Shown here: positions 1-7,027 of the stretch, one piece after another
How the letters are laid out: the number at the start of each line of letters is the position of its first letter
Position numbering within the stretch: position 1 is the first letter of the stretch
Source: JBNGDW01 sp049975325
GTDB lineage: Bacteria > Cloacimonadota > Cloacimonadia > JGIOTU-2 > JBNGDW01
Length of the DNA stretch: 10,929 bases
NCBI GenBank assembly: GCA_049975325.1
Contig: JBNGDW010000151.1
Span: forward strand, 1-10,929
Direction of reading: 5' to 3'
The notes under the pieces: generated by a model
The model's database searches: none
What the model saw: the letters and a program-made list of their open reading frames with translations, nothing else
Told to the model about the DNA's origin: nothing
Translations under genes and position numbers: made by a program

Positions 1-665
1 AGTGCTCTGTCTTCTTTTCCCCCAAACAAAAAGACGGATATGTTATTTCCTTCTAATTTTTTTAATAACTCAGCAAAATATTCTTTAGGCCATAGTTTTG
101 TTGCTCTGATTGATCCTGGTGCAATACCAACTATTTTTCTATCTGTGGAGCAATATTCGATGAGATTTTTTTCTGCCTTTGATCCTATATTTTTATCCCA
201 ATACAAATTGGTCTCTACAGGGAATTCCTTTTCTGTCAAAACTTTAAGCAGAAGGAGAAATCGTTTTGTAATTGGCAGACCCTTTTTGATGTCCATGGGA
301 TGAGTTAAAAGTTTCTGTCGAGCAAACCCAATTCTTATGGGAATACCGCTAAGTATCATCATCAAAGAGGAAGTTAAAGAGGTTTGGAGAGAAATTGCCA
401 TATCATACTTTTCACGGTGTAACTGATATACGATTTTAAAAAAAGACGGCATTTTCTTTACCAAAGCCCTTTTATTAAAGAGAAATAATTTTTCTATATA
501 TGGATTATATTTGAAGATAAGTTCCGTTTCCGGTATTGCGAGAATGCCTATCTCTGCCTTTGGAAAGATTTCTTTTAATGGTTTTATAATGGAAGTAGAT
601 AAAATTGCATCGCCCAGGTATGCAGTTTGAATTACTAGTATCTTTTGCGGCTTAGTTTTGATCAT
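1..665 (-). CDS. GT9 (heptosyltransferase-like) glycosyltransferase, C-terminus cut by window edge
   Basis: The first 221 codons of a family-9 glycosyltransferase are present, and roughly 120 more would lie beyond the left edge. Seen: an N-terminal Rossmann strand (ILVIQTAYLGDAILSTS, residues 9-25) with the Gly-Asp pair (D19) that carries the catalytic Asp in WaaC/WaaF-type enzymes, and the start of the second domain with PGSIRATKLWP (183-193), equivalent to the donor-site PGA..KRWP motif of the family. Known for the family: transfer of heptose from ADP-heptose, or a related sugar, to LPS inner core at the cytoplasmic face of the inner membrane. The ATG (665-663) overlaps the stop of the preceding GT4 gene as ATGA, and no Shine-Dalgarno is visible, so translation is probably coupled. 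The family call is firm. The sugar and acceptor are unknown. Confidence 0.88.
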   Translation of the reverse strand, partial: MIKTKPQKILVIQTAYLGDAILSTSIIKPLKEIFPKAEIGILAIPETELIFKYNPYIEKLFLFNKRALVKKMPSFFKIVYQLHREKYDMAISLQTSLTSSLMMILSGIPIRIGFARQKLLTHPMDIKKGLPITKRFLLLLKVLTEKEFPVETNLYWDKNIGSKAEKNLIEYCSTDRKIVGIAPGSIRATKLWPKEYFAELLKKLEGNNISVFLFGGKEDRA

Positions 666-1747
666 AGGTGATTATATAGTTTGATGGTTCGTTGAATGGT
701 TACACATATATCGAATCTTTTAACTGTTTCTCTTCCTGCGTTTCCTAATCGTTCGCGCCTGTTTTTATCATTTGCAAACATAACTATTGCCTCTGCTAAA
801 TCCCGTGGATTCTGTGGAGGCACGAGCAAACCATTTTTGCCATTTTTAATTATTTCAGGGATTCCGCCTGCTTCTGTCGCAATTACTGGAATCCCTAACA
901 CCATTGCATCAAGAATAGATGTACCCAGCCCTTCTAATTTAGAAGATAGAACAAATATATCGAAACCTTTTAGGAAACTACCTGTGTCCTTTTGAAAGCC
1001 AGCAAATATAAACCTTTCTCTCAGGTTCAACTCTTCTGCAAGATTTTTGATTTTTCTTTCATCTTTTCCAGAACCAAGAGCAATGAATGTAATATTAGAA
1101 TTACTCTCGACAACCTGTTTTGCTGCATATAAAAATGTTGGATAATCTTTATGCCCAACTAAAGCGGCAATTGTTCCAACTATTATATTATTTGGGGGAA
1201 TATTGTACTTTTTATAGAGATTCACAGGCATTGTTTTGTTAAATTTCTTTAAATCAATACCAGAATGAATGACTACAAGTTTTTCTGCAGGTATTCCGTC
1301 TTCAGTTAGTACCTGCTCTATTCTTTCAGAAATACAAATTATTTTGTCAATCAGATGAGAGGAATATTTCAAGTAACTTAGATAGTTTTTGGAAATATGA
1401 AAATCCACCCGACGCATCGCAATTAGTTTTAGTTTTTTGAAAAACAGTTTTGCCCATATTCCAACAGAAACAGCATGTGCTGAATGAAGATGAAGTATAT
1501 TAAATTGATGGATTTTACATATTTGAGCAATTTTATAGCCGGCAATGATATCATATTCCCCTTTCATTTTGAGAGGGAAATGTGGGAGTTTATTATTTAT
1601 ACAGAACTTGTGGAGGGCTGAACCTGGCTGGCAGAGTAGCGCGGTTTCGTATTTTCTTTCTATCATCCCCTGGAAAAGATAAGCAGCCTGCTGCTGACCC
1701 CCTCTCCAACCTTTTTCTGTATCGATATGTAAGACCTTTAGTTGCAT
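662..1747 (-). CDS. GT4-family glycosyltransferase (GT-B fold)
   Basis: A 361-residue protein, full length for the family. Seen: an N-terminal domain opening VLHIDTEKGWRGGQQQ (5-20), whose Gly-rich loop is typical of GT4 acceptor domains; HSGID (161-165) at the linker; GTIAALVGHKDY (191-202) starting the donor-binding domain; and the nucleotide-sugar signature EGLGTSILDAM (272-282), followed by PVIATEAGGIPEII. The usual E-x7-E appears as E-x7-D (E272/D280), a conservative change. Known: these are retaining enzymes that use nucleotide sugars in LPS, capsule and glycolipid assembly. There is no signal peptide or membrane helix, so it is likely cytosolic or membrane-peripheral. It lies 63 bp after the WaaE-like gene and overlaps the next GT9 gene by 4 bp. 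No clear ribosome binding site precedes the ATG. Sugar specificity cannot be read from the sequence. Confidence 0.9.
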   Translation of the reverse strand: MQLKVLHIDTEKGWRGGQQQAAYLFQGMIERKYETALLCQPGSALHKFCINNKLPHFPLKMKGEYDIIAGYKIAQICKIHQFNILHLHSAHAVSVGIWAKLFFKKLKLIAMRRVDFHISKNYLSYLKYSSHLIDKIICISERIEQVLTEDGIPAEKLVVIHSGIDLKKFNKTMPVNLYKKYNIPPNNIIVGTIAALVGHKDYPTFLYAAKQVVESNSNITFIALGSGKDERKIKNLAEELNLRERFIFAGFQKDTGSFLKGFDIFVLSSKLEGLGTSILDAMVLGIPVIATEAGGIPEIIKNGKNGLLVPPQNPRDLAEAIVMFANDKNRRERLGNAGRETVKRFDICVTIQRTIKLYNHL

Positions 1748-1810
1748 GTCATTAGATATTCTATGATTTTTTTAGAAAACTAGACCTAAGCCTATGCAAA
1801 ATGGCATAAA

Positions 1811-2563
1811 CTAAAGATAGCGTCTACTGGTTTCCCATAAATACACATACTTTAAAAAGACACCATAAGCAGAATTCAATGCAAGCAAAAGACCTACTTT
1901 GCCATCAAGGAATCCAAGTTGCAAGAAATACATTTTAATAAATTTACTTATACTATGAAAAACAGCGCCTGTAATAGATGAGCGCTTGCTCTTTTTAGAT
2001 TTTTCTTCTGCAAATATTTGAGCATATAAATTCATTTTTTTAAGATGAACTTTGACAGTTGGATAAGGATAATGATAAATTGGTTCTTGGATAGCACCCG
2101 TTTCCCCTTTTATGGTAACCGATTCATGAACTGGCCTCTCATTGAAATTACCGTATTTTCTGTTGAACAATCGTAATTTGTATTCCTTCCCCCATCCTGA
2201 ATGTTTTATCCTTTTGTCTAAGTAATAAGAGATTCTTTTTATTTTGTAGCCATTGCATTTAGGGCCTCTTAGGAATATTTCTTTTATCCTGTCTTTTAAC
2301 CCAGGGCTTATTTCTTCATCTGCATCGATTGATAATATCCAGTCATATTTTGCAGAATCTGCAGCCAATCGTTTTGTTTTGCCAAAGCCAAGCCACTCTG
2401 TAGTTATTATTTTACACTCGTATCTTTGGCAGATTTCGATAGTTTTATCAACTGAGCCAGAATCCACTATAACTATTTCATCAGTCCATTGCAGGGAGTT
2501 GAGGCATCGTTCGATGTTCTTTTCTTCGTTTTTTGTAATTATGACTGCTGATATCTTTTCCAT
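1811..2563 (-). CDS. WaaE/KdtX-like family-2 glycosyltransferase (LPS core beta-glucosyltransferase type)
   Basis: A 250-residue GT-A fold enzyme. Seen: the N-terminal nucleotide-binding segment SAVIITKNEEKNIERCL (5-21), VIVDSGSVDKT (31-41), the metal/nucleotide DxD motif in SIDADEE (78-84), and a C-terminal half with GFLDGKVGLLLALNSAYGVFLKY, which resembles the tail of the LPS core beta-1,4-glucosyltransferase group (WaaE/KdtX). Known for that group: transfer of a hexose, often glucose, onto the first heptose of the inner core. That role fits the neighbouring GT9 heptosyltransferase-like genes but is inferred. The gene begins 13 bp after the stop of the upstream GT9 gene. Only a weak GAG-type ribosome binding site is visible. 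Length and motifs are complete. I am confident in the subgroup, less so in the exact sugar. Confidence 0.87.
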   Translation of the reverse strand: MEKISAVIITKNEEKNIERCLNSLQWTDEIVIVDSGSVDKTIEICQRYECKIITTEWLGFGKTKRLAADSAKYDWILSIDADEEISPGLKDRIKEIFLRGPKCNGYKIKRISYYLDKRIKHSGWGKEYKLRLFNRKYGNFNERPVHESVTIKGETGAIQEPIYHYPYPTVKVHLKKMNLYAQIFAEEKSKKSKRSSITGAVFHSISKFIKMYFLQLGFLDGKVGLLLALNSAYGVFLKYVYLWETSRRYL

Positions 2564-2576
2564 TTCTGCTCGGTAG

Positions 2577-3593
2577 TTAATTTAGTCTCAATAATTCGTT
2601 CGCTTTATTAAATGCCATCTCCGGTGTTATTCCAAAAGAATTGTCATTTTTTGAATGAAATTTTTTATTATACAGATGATGATGGGTAGGGAATTCTGAA
2701 GCAGGTGACCAGATTTTTGGATTGGTATTGCCAAATATAGCAAGTGTAAGGGTATTTGTTGTTACCGAAAGATGATTTAGCCCACCGTCGTTACAAATAA
2801 GCATTTTACATTTTTTTAATAACGCCGCTGCCTGTTCTAAGTCTGTTGGTGGTGCCATTATTGGTTCTGTTTTCATCATAGCACTAACATTTTCAACATC
2901 CTGCAATTCCTTTGGTCCCCACAATAAAATTATTTTGTAAGGTGTGTTTAACTGTAGCAGATCAGATAATTTTGCATAGTTTTCTAAACTCCATTTCTTC
3001 TTTAGGACAGGACTTCCTGGGGAGATACAAATAAATTGCTTTGGAGAAAGTTTCTTTATTTTTAACCATTTATCGATATATCTTTTTGCTTCCTGCGAGA
3101 TATAAAAATATAATTTATAAGGCTCCTTTTTTATCCCTAATGGGCTGAGGATATCAAATCTTCTGGAAGCAGTGTACCCTATTTGCCCTTGTTCTGCTTT
3201 CAAATTGTAAACAAAACTGAATTTTGCATCTTTATATCCCACTTTGTATTTGGCAGTTGAAAAAAGTGTTAATAATCTAGTGCTGTTCATATTTTGTTGG
3301 TCAATAAGAATATCAAATTTTTCCTTCCTGATTTTTTTGATTGTCCTGATTCTCTCCAGATAATATGCATACCCGCTTGATTGCTTTAGCAAGATAAATT
3401 TATCAATAGATGGGTGGTTTTTGACAATATTATAATATTTTTCTTTCGTTAGATAGGTTAATTCAGCATTTGGAAAATGCTTCTTTATCTGCTCGAAATA
3501 AGATGTGGTAAGAAGGACATCTCCAAAGGGGCCTAATTGAATAATCAGGATCTTCTTTACCGTTTCAGGGGAAAGATTATTGATATTTGGCAT
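2577..3593 (-). CDS. GT9 (heptosyltransferase-like) glycosyltransferase, start revised downstream
   Basis: A family-9 enzyme of 338 residues from the start chosen here. Seen: KKILIIQLGPFGDVLLTTS (13-31) with the catalytic-type Gly-Asp (D25), the donor-domain motif SPGSPVLKKKW (191-201), and CNDGGLNHL (267-275), equivalent to the D-G-x-x-H-L motif lining the ADP-sugar site. The reading frame is open further up, to an ATG at 3665, but that would add 24 Lys/Arg/Ser-rich residues before the first beta strand and give an 89-bp overlap with the DUF6165 gene. The ATG at 3593 has an A/G-rich GAAG stretch upstream and leaves a 17-bp overlap, like other junctions here. Known role: addition of heptose or a related sugar to a core oligosaccharide. 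Unlike the GT9 at 3929-4813 it lacks a cysteine-rich tail. Confidence 0.88.
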   Translation of the reverse strand: MPNINNLSPETVKKILIIQLGPFGDVLLTTSYFEQIKKHFPNAELTYLTKEKYYNIVKNHPSIDKFILLKQSSGYAYYLERIRTIKKIRKEKFDILIDQQNMNSTRLLTLFSTAKYKVGYKDAKFSFVYNLKAEQGQIGYTASRRFDILSPLGIKKEPYKLYFYISQEAKRYIDKWLKIKKLSPKQFICISPGSPVLKKKWSLENYAKLSDLLQLNTPYKIILLWGPKELQDVENVSAMMKTEPIMAPPTDLEQAAALLKKCKMLICNDGGLNHLSVTTNTLTLAIFGNTNPKIWSPASEFPTHHHLYNKKFHSKNDNSFGITPEMAFNKANELLRLN

Positions 3594-3954
3594 ATTCTTT
3601 TTCTTCAATAAGGGTGGAATGGTATTGGATATTGATCTTCTTTTTGATTGCCACCCGCTCATCATTATTAAAATAGATACCGCGGGCTAATTCAATAAAC
3701 TCATTATCAAATTCTTTCTTTGCCTCTTTTTTTCTGATATTATCTTCAATATCCCACAATTTAAGATTTATGTTTTTCAGTTGCTGATAAAAAATGTTGT
3801 CAAAGTCAATTCCTGCCTTCTTCATATTCTTAGAAAGGATAGCGAGTTCCTTTTTTACATTTTTTAGTTTCTCAGCATCCTTGAATTTTTCTTTTTTGAT
3901 GTCAAGAATCGTGACTTTATCTACCAATTCACCAATGGAAACTTCTATTTTCAT
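3577..3954 (-). CDS. Small helical protein of the DUF6165 type, unknown function
   Basis: A 125-residue soluble protein. From memory it matches the DUF6165 family: N-terminal KIEVSIGELVDKVTILDIK (2-20), a central NLKLWDIEDNIRKKEAK segment (about 63-79), and a C-terminal block with FIELARGIYFNNDERVAIKKKIN followed by EEKEY. The composition is Lys/Glu/Ile rich with heptad-like spacing, suggesting a mostly alpha-helical and perhaps coiled-coil structure. There is no signal peptide, membrane segment or obvious catalytic motif. The biochemical role of the family is not known to me; relatives that I recall occur near surface-polysaccharide glycosyltransferases. Here it sits between two GT9 genes and overlaps both (26 bp upstream, 17 bp downstream). 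An AAGGG Shine-Dalgarno six bases before the ATG makes this one of the best-initiated genes of the block. An accessory role for a neighbouring transferase is inference. Confidence 0.78.
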   Translation of the reverse strand: MKIEVSIGELVDKVTILDIKKEKFKDAEKLKNVKKELAILSKNMKKAGIDFDNIFYQQLKNINLKLWDIEDNIRKKEAKKEFDNEFIELARGIYFNNDERVAIKKKINIQYHSTLIEEKEYAKYQ

Positions 3955-4813
3955 AAGATTCCCTTATCTTATTTTTTATTTTGTCTACGACAATTTCGGG
4001 TGATATAAGTTTCATACATTTTTTGTGAGGGCAGTCCTCCAAAGGTTTTTCCGAAGTAAAACAGGGTGAACAATCCAATTTAACATAGATATTTTCATTT
4101 TCTTCATATCCGGAGAATTTTGGATCGACTGCCCCGCCGTAAATAATCACAGCTGGCGTATCAACTGCTTTTGCAACATGCATTAAACCGCCTTCCAAAC
4201 CCAGAAATAAGCGAGCGTTTTTGATAAGCCCAGCGGTTTCGCGAATACTCAATTTACGCATATCTACAACATTTTTAAGCAAGGGGTCACTTTCCAGTCC
4301 CACCTGAACAAAGTCTATTTCTAAAGATAAGTTATCAATTACTTTTTGGAAATTTTCTAACCCCCACTCCTTGCGATTTGCACCGAAGCCCCTTTTGCCA
4401 TACGGACAAAAAGCAATATAATCTTTTGATTCAATATTGGGGATTTCAGATGGCTCGATATATAATTCAGGGAATAATTTCTCCTTCAAACCGATATGAT
4501 CTGCTATTTGTTCATAAATCGAATTTTCTGTATTTTGGGTAATTCTATATTTTGGCTTAATATGCTTTTTGGTAGTTTTGAAATGTTTGTTAGTAACCCA
4601 ATCTACATAAGGATTATTTTTGAATAATTGTGGCCATCTCTTTGATTCCACGATGATCTTGTGTTTCGGATATTTACCTCGCAATGGTGGTAATATCGCA
4701 GAAAGCAACAGATTATCACCGAGCCCATTAGAGAAACATTGTACAAATATAGTTTGCGGTGATAATAAAAAGGCAAATAGCTTTACCCAATCAGTTATTT
4801 CTTTTAAGGGCAT
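3929..4813 (-). CDS. GT9 (heptosyltransferase-like) glycosyltransferase with Cys4 C-terminal segment
   Basis: A 294-residue, rather short family-9 protein. Seen: IFVQCFSNGLGDNLLLSAIL (22-41) with the conserved Gly-Asp (D33), PYGKRGFGANRKEW (137-150) at the donor site, EGGLMHVA (207-214) in place of the usual D-G-x-x-H-x-A, and a tail with CSPC (248-251) and CPHKKC (261-266) before SPEIV. A cysteine tail of this kind occurs in a subset of GT9 proteins; its purpose (fold, metal or disulfide) is not evident. The N-terminus carries about 20 extra residues, moderately hydrophobic (VKLFAFLLSP), which may help membrane association. AAGGA lies only two bases before the ATG, so initiation probably depends on coupling to the preceding GT4 gene, which overlaps by 23 bp. 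The sugar transferred is unknown. Confidence 0.86.
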   Translation of the reverse strand: MPLKEITDWVKLFAFLLSPQTIFVQCFSNGLGDNLLLSAILPPLRGKYPKHKIIVESKRWPQLFKNNPYVDWVTNKHFKTTKKHIKPKYRITQNTENSIYEQIADHIGLKEKLFPELYIEPSEIPNIESKDYIAFCPYGKRGFGANRKEWGLENFQKVIDNLSLEIDFVQVGLESDPLLKNVVDMRKLSIRETAGLIKNARLFLGLEGGLMHVAKAVDTPAVIIYGGAVDPKFSGYEENENIYVKLDCSPCFTSEKPLEDCPHKKCMKLISPEIVVDKIKNKIRESYENRSFHW

Positions 4814-5882
4814 AATCCTTAAAGATCTTTTCTAAATTATCAATCATTTCTATTTCAGAAAAGTTTTTCTCCACAGTGTGATAAGCATTTCTTGAAAAAT
4901 TCTCTCTTATTTTAGAATGCTTAATTAAATACTGTAACCGCTCATATAGTTGCTCTTTGTTTCCATGTTCTACCAAAAAGCCGTTATAATCATTCTTCAC
5001 GATTTCGTTTTGTCCACCTACATCTGAACATACTACAGGAGTCCCCACTGCCATATATTCTACTACAGAATTTGAAAATCCCTCTAAATTGGAGAACAAT
5101 ATTCCAATATCATAAGTTGAAGCAATTTCAAGTTTATCTTTTACAAAACCGGCGATTATAACTTTACCTGTGAGGCTTAAGTTTTTTATTTTTTCATTGA
5201 TGTTTTCCAGCTCAGGACCTTCTCCTGCTAAGATAAGATGTAAATTATCAAATTTTTCTGTCAATTTTGCAAATACATCTATCAACCCGCAAATATTTTT
5301 TGTTTTAGAAAATTGACATGTGGATCCCAATATCACTTTATCGGTTGGGATTTGGAATTTTTTCTTAAAATTATAGATCTCTGAAGCAGTAAAATATCTT
5401 GGTTCACAACCGTTGTAAACATAACTAACCTCACACGGTTTTATAAAATCCTTATTCCTAAGAATGCTTTCTACCACGAACTTACAAGGTGCAATAGTGA
5501 GATCGATCAGCCTATAAAATTCTTTTATTTTAGGATCATCGAAATCTCTTTCCGTGCCTATTCTGCGAATGTTAGGGACCTTGGTTATCTTTGCAGCTAT
5601 TCCACCTATTAATACTTCCTTAGTGATATTGGTGACCACTAAGTCGACTTTGTGTTTTAATATAAACCTTACCAACCATATAATTTTGAAAGGATTAAAA
5701 TCCATTCCTAAATTTTTGGGAATGATCTCGATATTGTTATCTGCCTCCTGGGTTAATTTAGACTTTTTATTAGAAATTATCCAAACCTTATGTCCTCTTT
5801 TCTGCAAGCCCACTGCAGTTTTTTCCATCCAGTTTACAATTCCTCCCCATCCTTTTTTGTTAGAGATATAAAGGATGTTCAT
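4791..5882 (-). CDS. GT4-family glycosyltransferase (GT-B fold)
   Basis: A 363-residue protein from the ATG at 5882. An in-frame TTG one codon earlier is possible, but AAGGG lies seven bases before the ATG, the better spacing. Seen: MNILYISNKKGWGGIVNWME (1-20) with the Gly-rich loop, VYNGCEP (155-161) at the domain linker, GSTCQFSKTKN (186-196) starting the donor domain, LILAGEGPE (216-224), and the signature EGFSNSVVEYMAVGTPVV (267-284) with an intact E-x7-E (E267/E275). Known: retaining nucleotide-sugar transferases of lipopolysaccharide or capsule assembly, acting at the inner face of the cytoplasmic membrane. Its start overlaps the pyruvyl transferase stop by one base (TGATG), and its end overlaps the next GT9 start by 23 bp. 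It differs clearly from the GT4 at 662-1747, so the two are unlikely to be recent duplicates. Confidence 0.9.
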   Translation of the reverse strand: MNILYISNKKGWGGIVNWMEKTAVGLQKRGHKVWIISNKKSKLTQEADNNIEIIPKNLGMDFNPFKIIWLVRFILKHKVDLVVTNITKEVLIGGIAAKITKVPNIRRIGTERDFDDPKIKEFYRLIDLTIAPCKFVVESILRNKDFIKPCEVSYVYNGCEPRYFTASEIYNFKKKFQIPTDKVILGSTCQFSKTKNICGLIDVFAKLTEKFDNLHLILAGEGPELENINEKIKNLSLTGKVIIAGFVKDKLEIASTYDIGILFSNLEGFSNSVVEYMAVGTPVVCSDVGGQNEIVKNDYNGFLVEHGNKEQLYERLQYLIKHSKIRENFSRNAYHTVEKNFSEIEMIDNLEKIFKDYALKRNN

Positions 5883-7024
5883 CAAGAATCCCTTATTTGC
5901 TTTGCGACTTCTTGCATAAAATTTTCAAAAATAGTTCTGTAATGTTTTTTCTCATTCATAAATTCTTTGAACGGGGATAGATTGTCATCTAATATCATCG
6001 AGATGCGTTCTTTGATCTTCTCGCTAATTTGGGTCACATTATAATTCACATTCCAACTTTCTAATTTAAATGTTTTAGAAAAACCTGTACCTCTCAAATC
6101 CAGATTGATGTTTAGAAAGGGTGTCCCAATAGAGGCAGCAAGAATTGTGGCGTGTAACCTTGATCCAACAACCATACGAGCATTTTTATATAAATTAAAA
6201 TATTTTTCAGCATAATTTGAGAAGAAAATGGGATGATTTAGGAATAAAATCTGTGCTGGCGGGACATCGCGGTCATCATGGCAGACAATAATAGGCTGGA
6301 GTTCCTTTGATTCTAAAAAAGAGATTGTATCTTTAATTATTTGGAGCAAAATAGTAAATTTTTTTTGCTGACTTGAATTTTTTGTATGGTAAAGAAGTGG
6401 ATATGGAAAAGTTAGTAAGACCCTTTTTGCGTTGTTTGTACTTAATTGGTTTTCGAACAAAAAAAGTGCGGGACAGCCGGTGACAATGCTGTGCTCAAAA
6501 CCAAGATTTTTTAAAAACTGCTGAGTCATTAGATCACGAACAGATGACAGTTTGGCTTTTGCATTAGTAGCCAAAATATCTGCTTTATAGTTTTCTTTCT
6601 CCAAGTAAGGTGCTTCATTTAAATCAGAGGAAGATACTCCCAAGCCAATCAGGAAAAAAGGCGGAACAAGATGCTTTATTTCATCTGCTTTGATTTTGGG
6701 AGACCAATTATTATAAAGGTCGCTACCTCCTACAATAACAGCGTCGGCAAATTTATTACTATGATAAATGTTTTTTCCTTTAAGCCCGATAGGTTTGCCC
6801 CAACCCCGATTACCTGCTACGGCTTTGGGGATAAAAATTGCATTAGGAAGATATTTTTTGATATGTTTCCGAATCGATAGAACCACAAAATGATCACCTG
6901 CGTTATAAGTGTGTGGACAGTAATGATGGATGATATAGTTTTTTTTATTTGTCCTTTTTGAATAGTAATAATCAGGGTAATATTCTATTTTTTTATTGAG
7001 GTTAACTTTTCTTAAGAAATTCAT
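5882..7024 (-). CDS. Polysaccharide pyruvyl transferase family protein (CsaB/WcaK type)
   Basis: A 380-residue protein. Seen: NAGDHFVVLS (41-50), matching the N-x-G-D start motif of the family; VIVGGSDLYNNW (96-107), where GGS replaces the usual GGG; SVRD (161-164); GCPALFLF (183-190); and the strongly conserved GSRLHATILAASIGTPF (287-303). Known: these GT-B-like enzymes transfer a pyruvyl group from phosphoenolpyruvate to a sugar, making a ketal, as in CsaB of S-layer anchoring polymers and WcaK of colanic acid. The likely role here is to add an acidic pyruvate substituent to a sugar placed by a neighbouring glycosyltransferase. It starts three bases after the stop of the GT2 gene and has no clear ribosome binding site, so coupling is likely. 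The family call is strong. The acceptor is unknown, and some family members may not be pyruvyl transferases. Confidence 0.88.
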   Translation of the reverse strand: MNFLRKVNLNKKIEYYPDYYYSKRTNKKNYIIHHYCPHTYNAGDHFVVLSIRKHIKKYLPNAIFIPKAVAGNRGWGKPIGLKGKNIYHSNKFADAVIVGGSDLYNNWSPKIKADEIKHLVPPFFLIGLGVSSSDLNEAPYLEKENYKADILATNAKAKLSSVRDLMTQQFLKNLGFEHSIVTGCPALFLFENQLSTNNAKRVLLTFPYPLLYHTKNSSQQKKFTILLQIIKDTISFLESKELQPIIVCHDDRDVPPAQILFLNHPIFFSNYAEKYFNLYKNARMVVGSRLHATILAASIGTPFLNINLDLRGTGFSKTFKLESWNVNYNVTQISEKIKERISMILDDNLSPFKEFMNEKKHYRTIFENFMQEVAKQIRDS

Positions 7025-7027
7025 ACA

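Noticed and set aside
40..303. Plus-strand open frame of 87 codons
   Set aside because: It lies opposite the edge-truncated GT9 gene, whose motifs on the minus strand are clear; it is a shadow frame.
1748..1810. Small inverted repeat (TATGC ... GCATA) and a TAGAAT hexamer in the 63-bp gap
   Set aside because: The stem is only five base pairs without a T-tract, and no -35-like hexamer lies at a suitable distance from TAGAAT.
2253..2576. Plus-strand open frame of 107 codons
   Set aside because: It is antisense to the WaaE-like gene, with no supporting motif or ribosome binding site.
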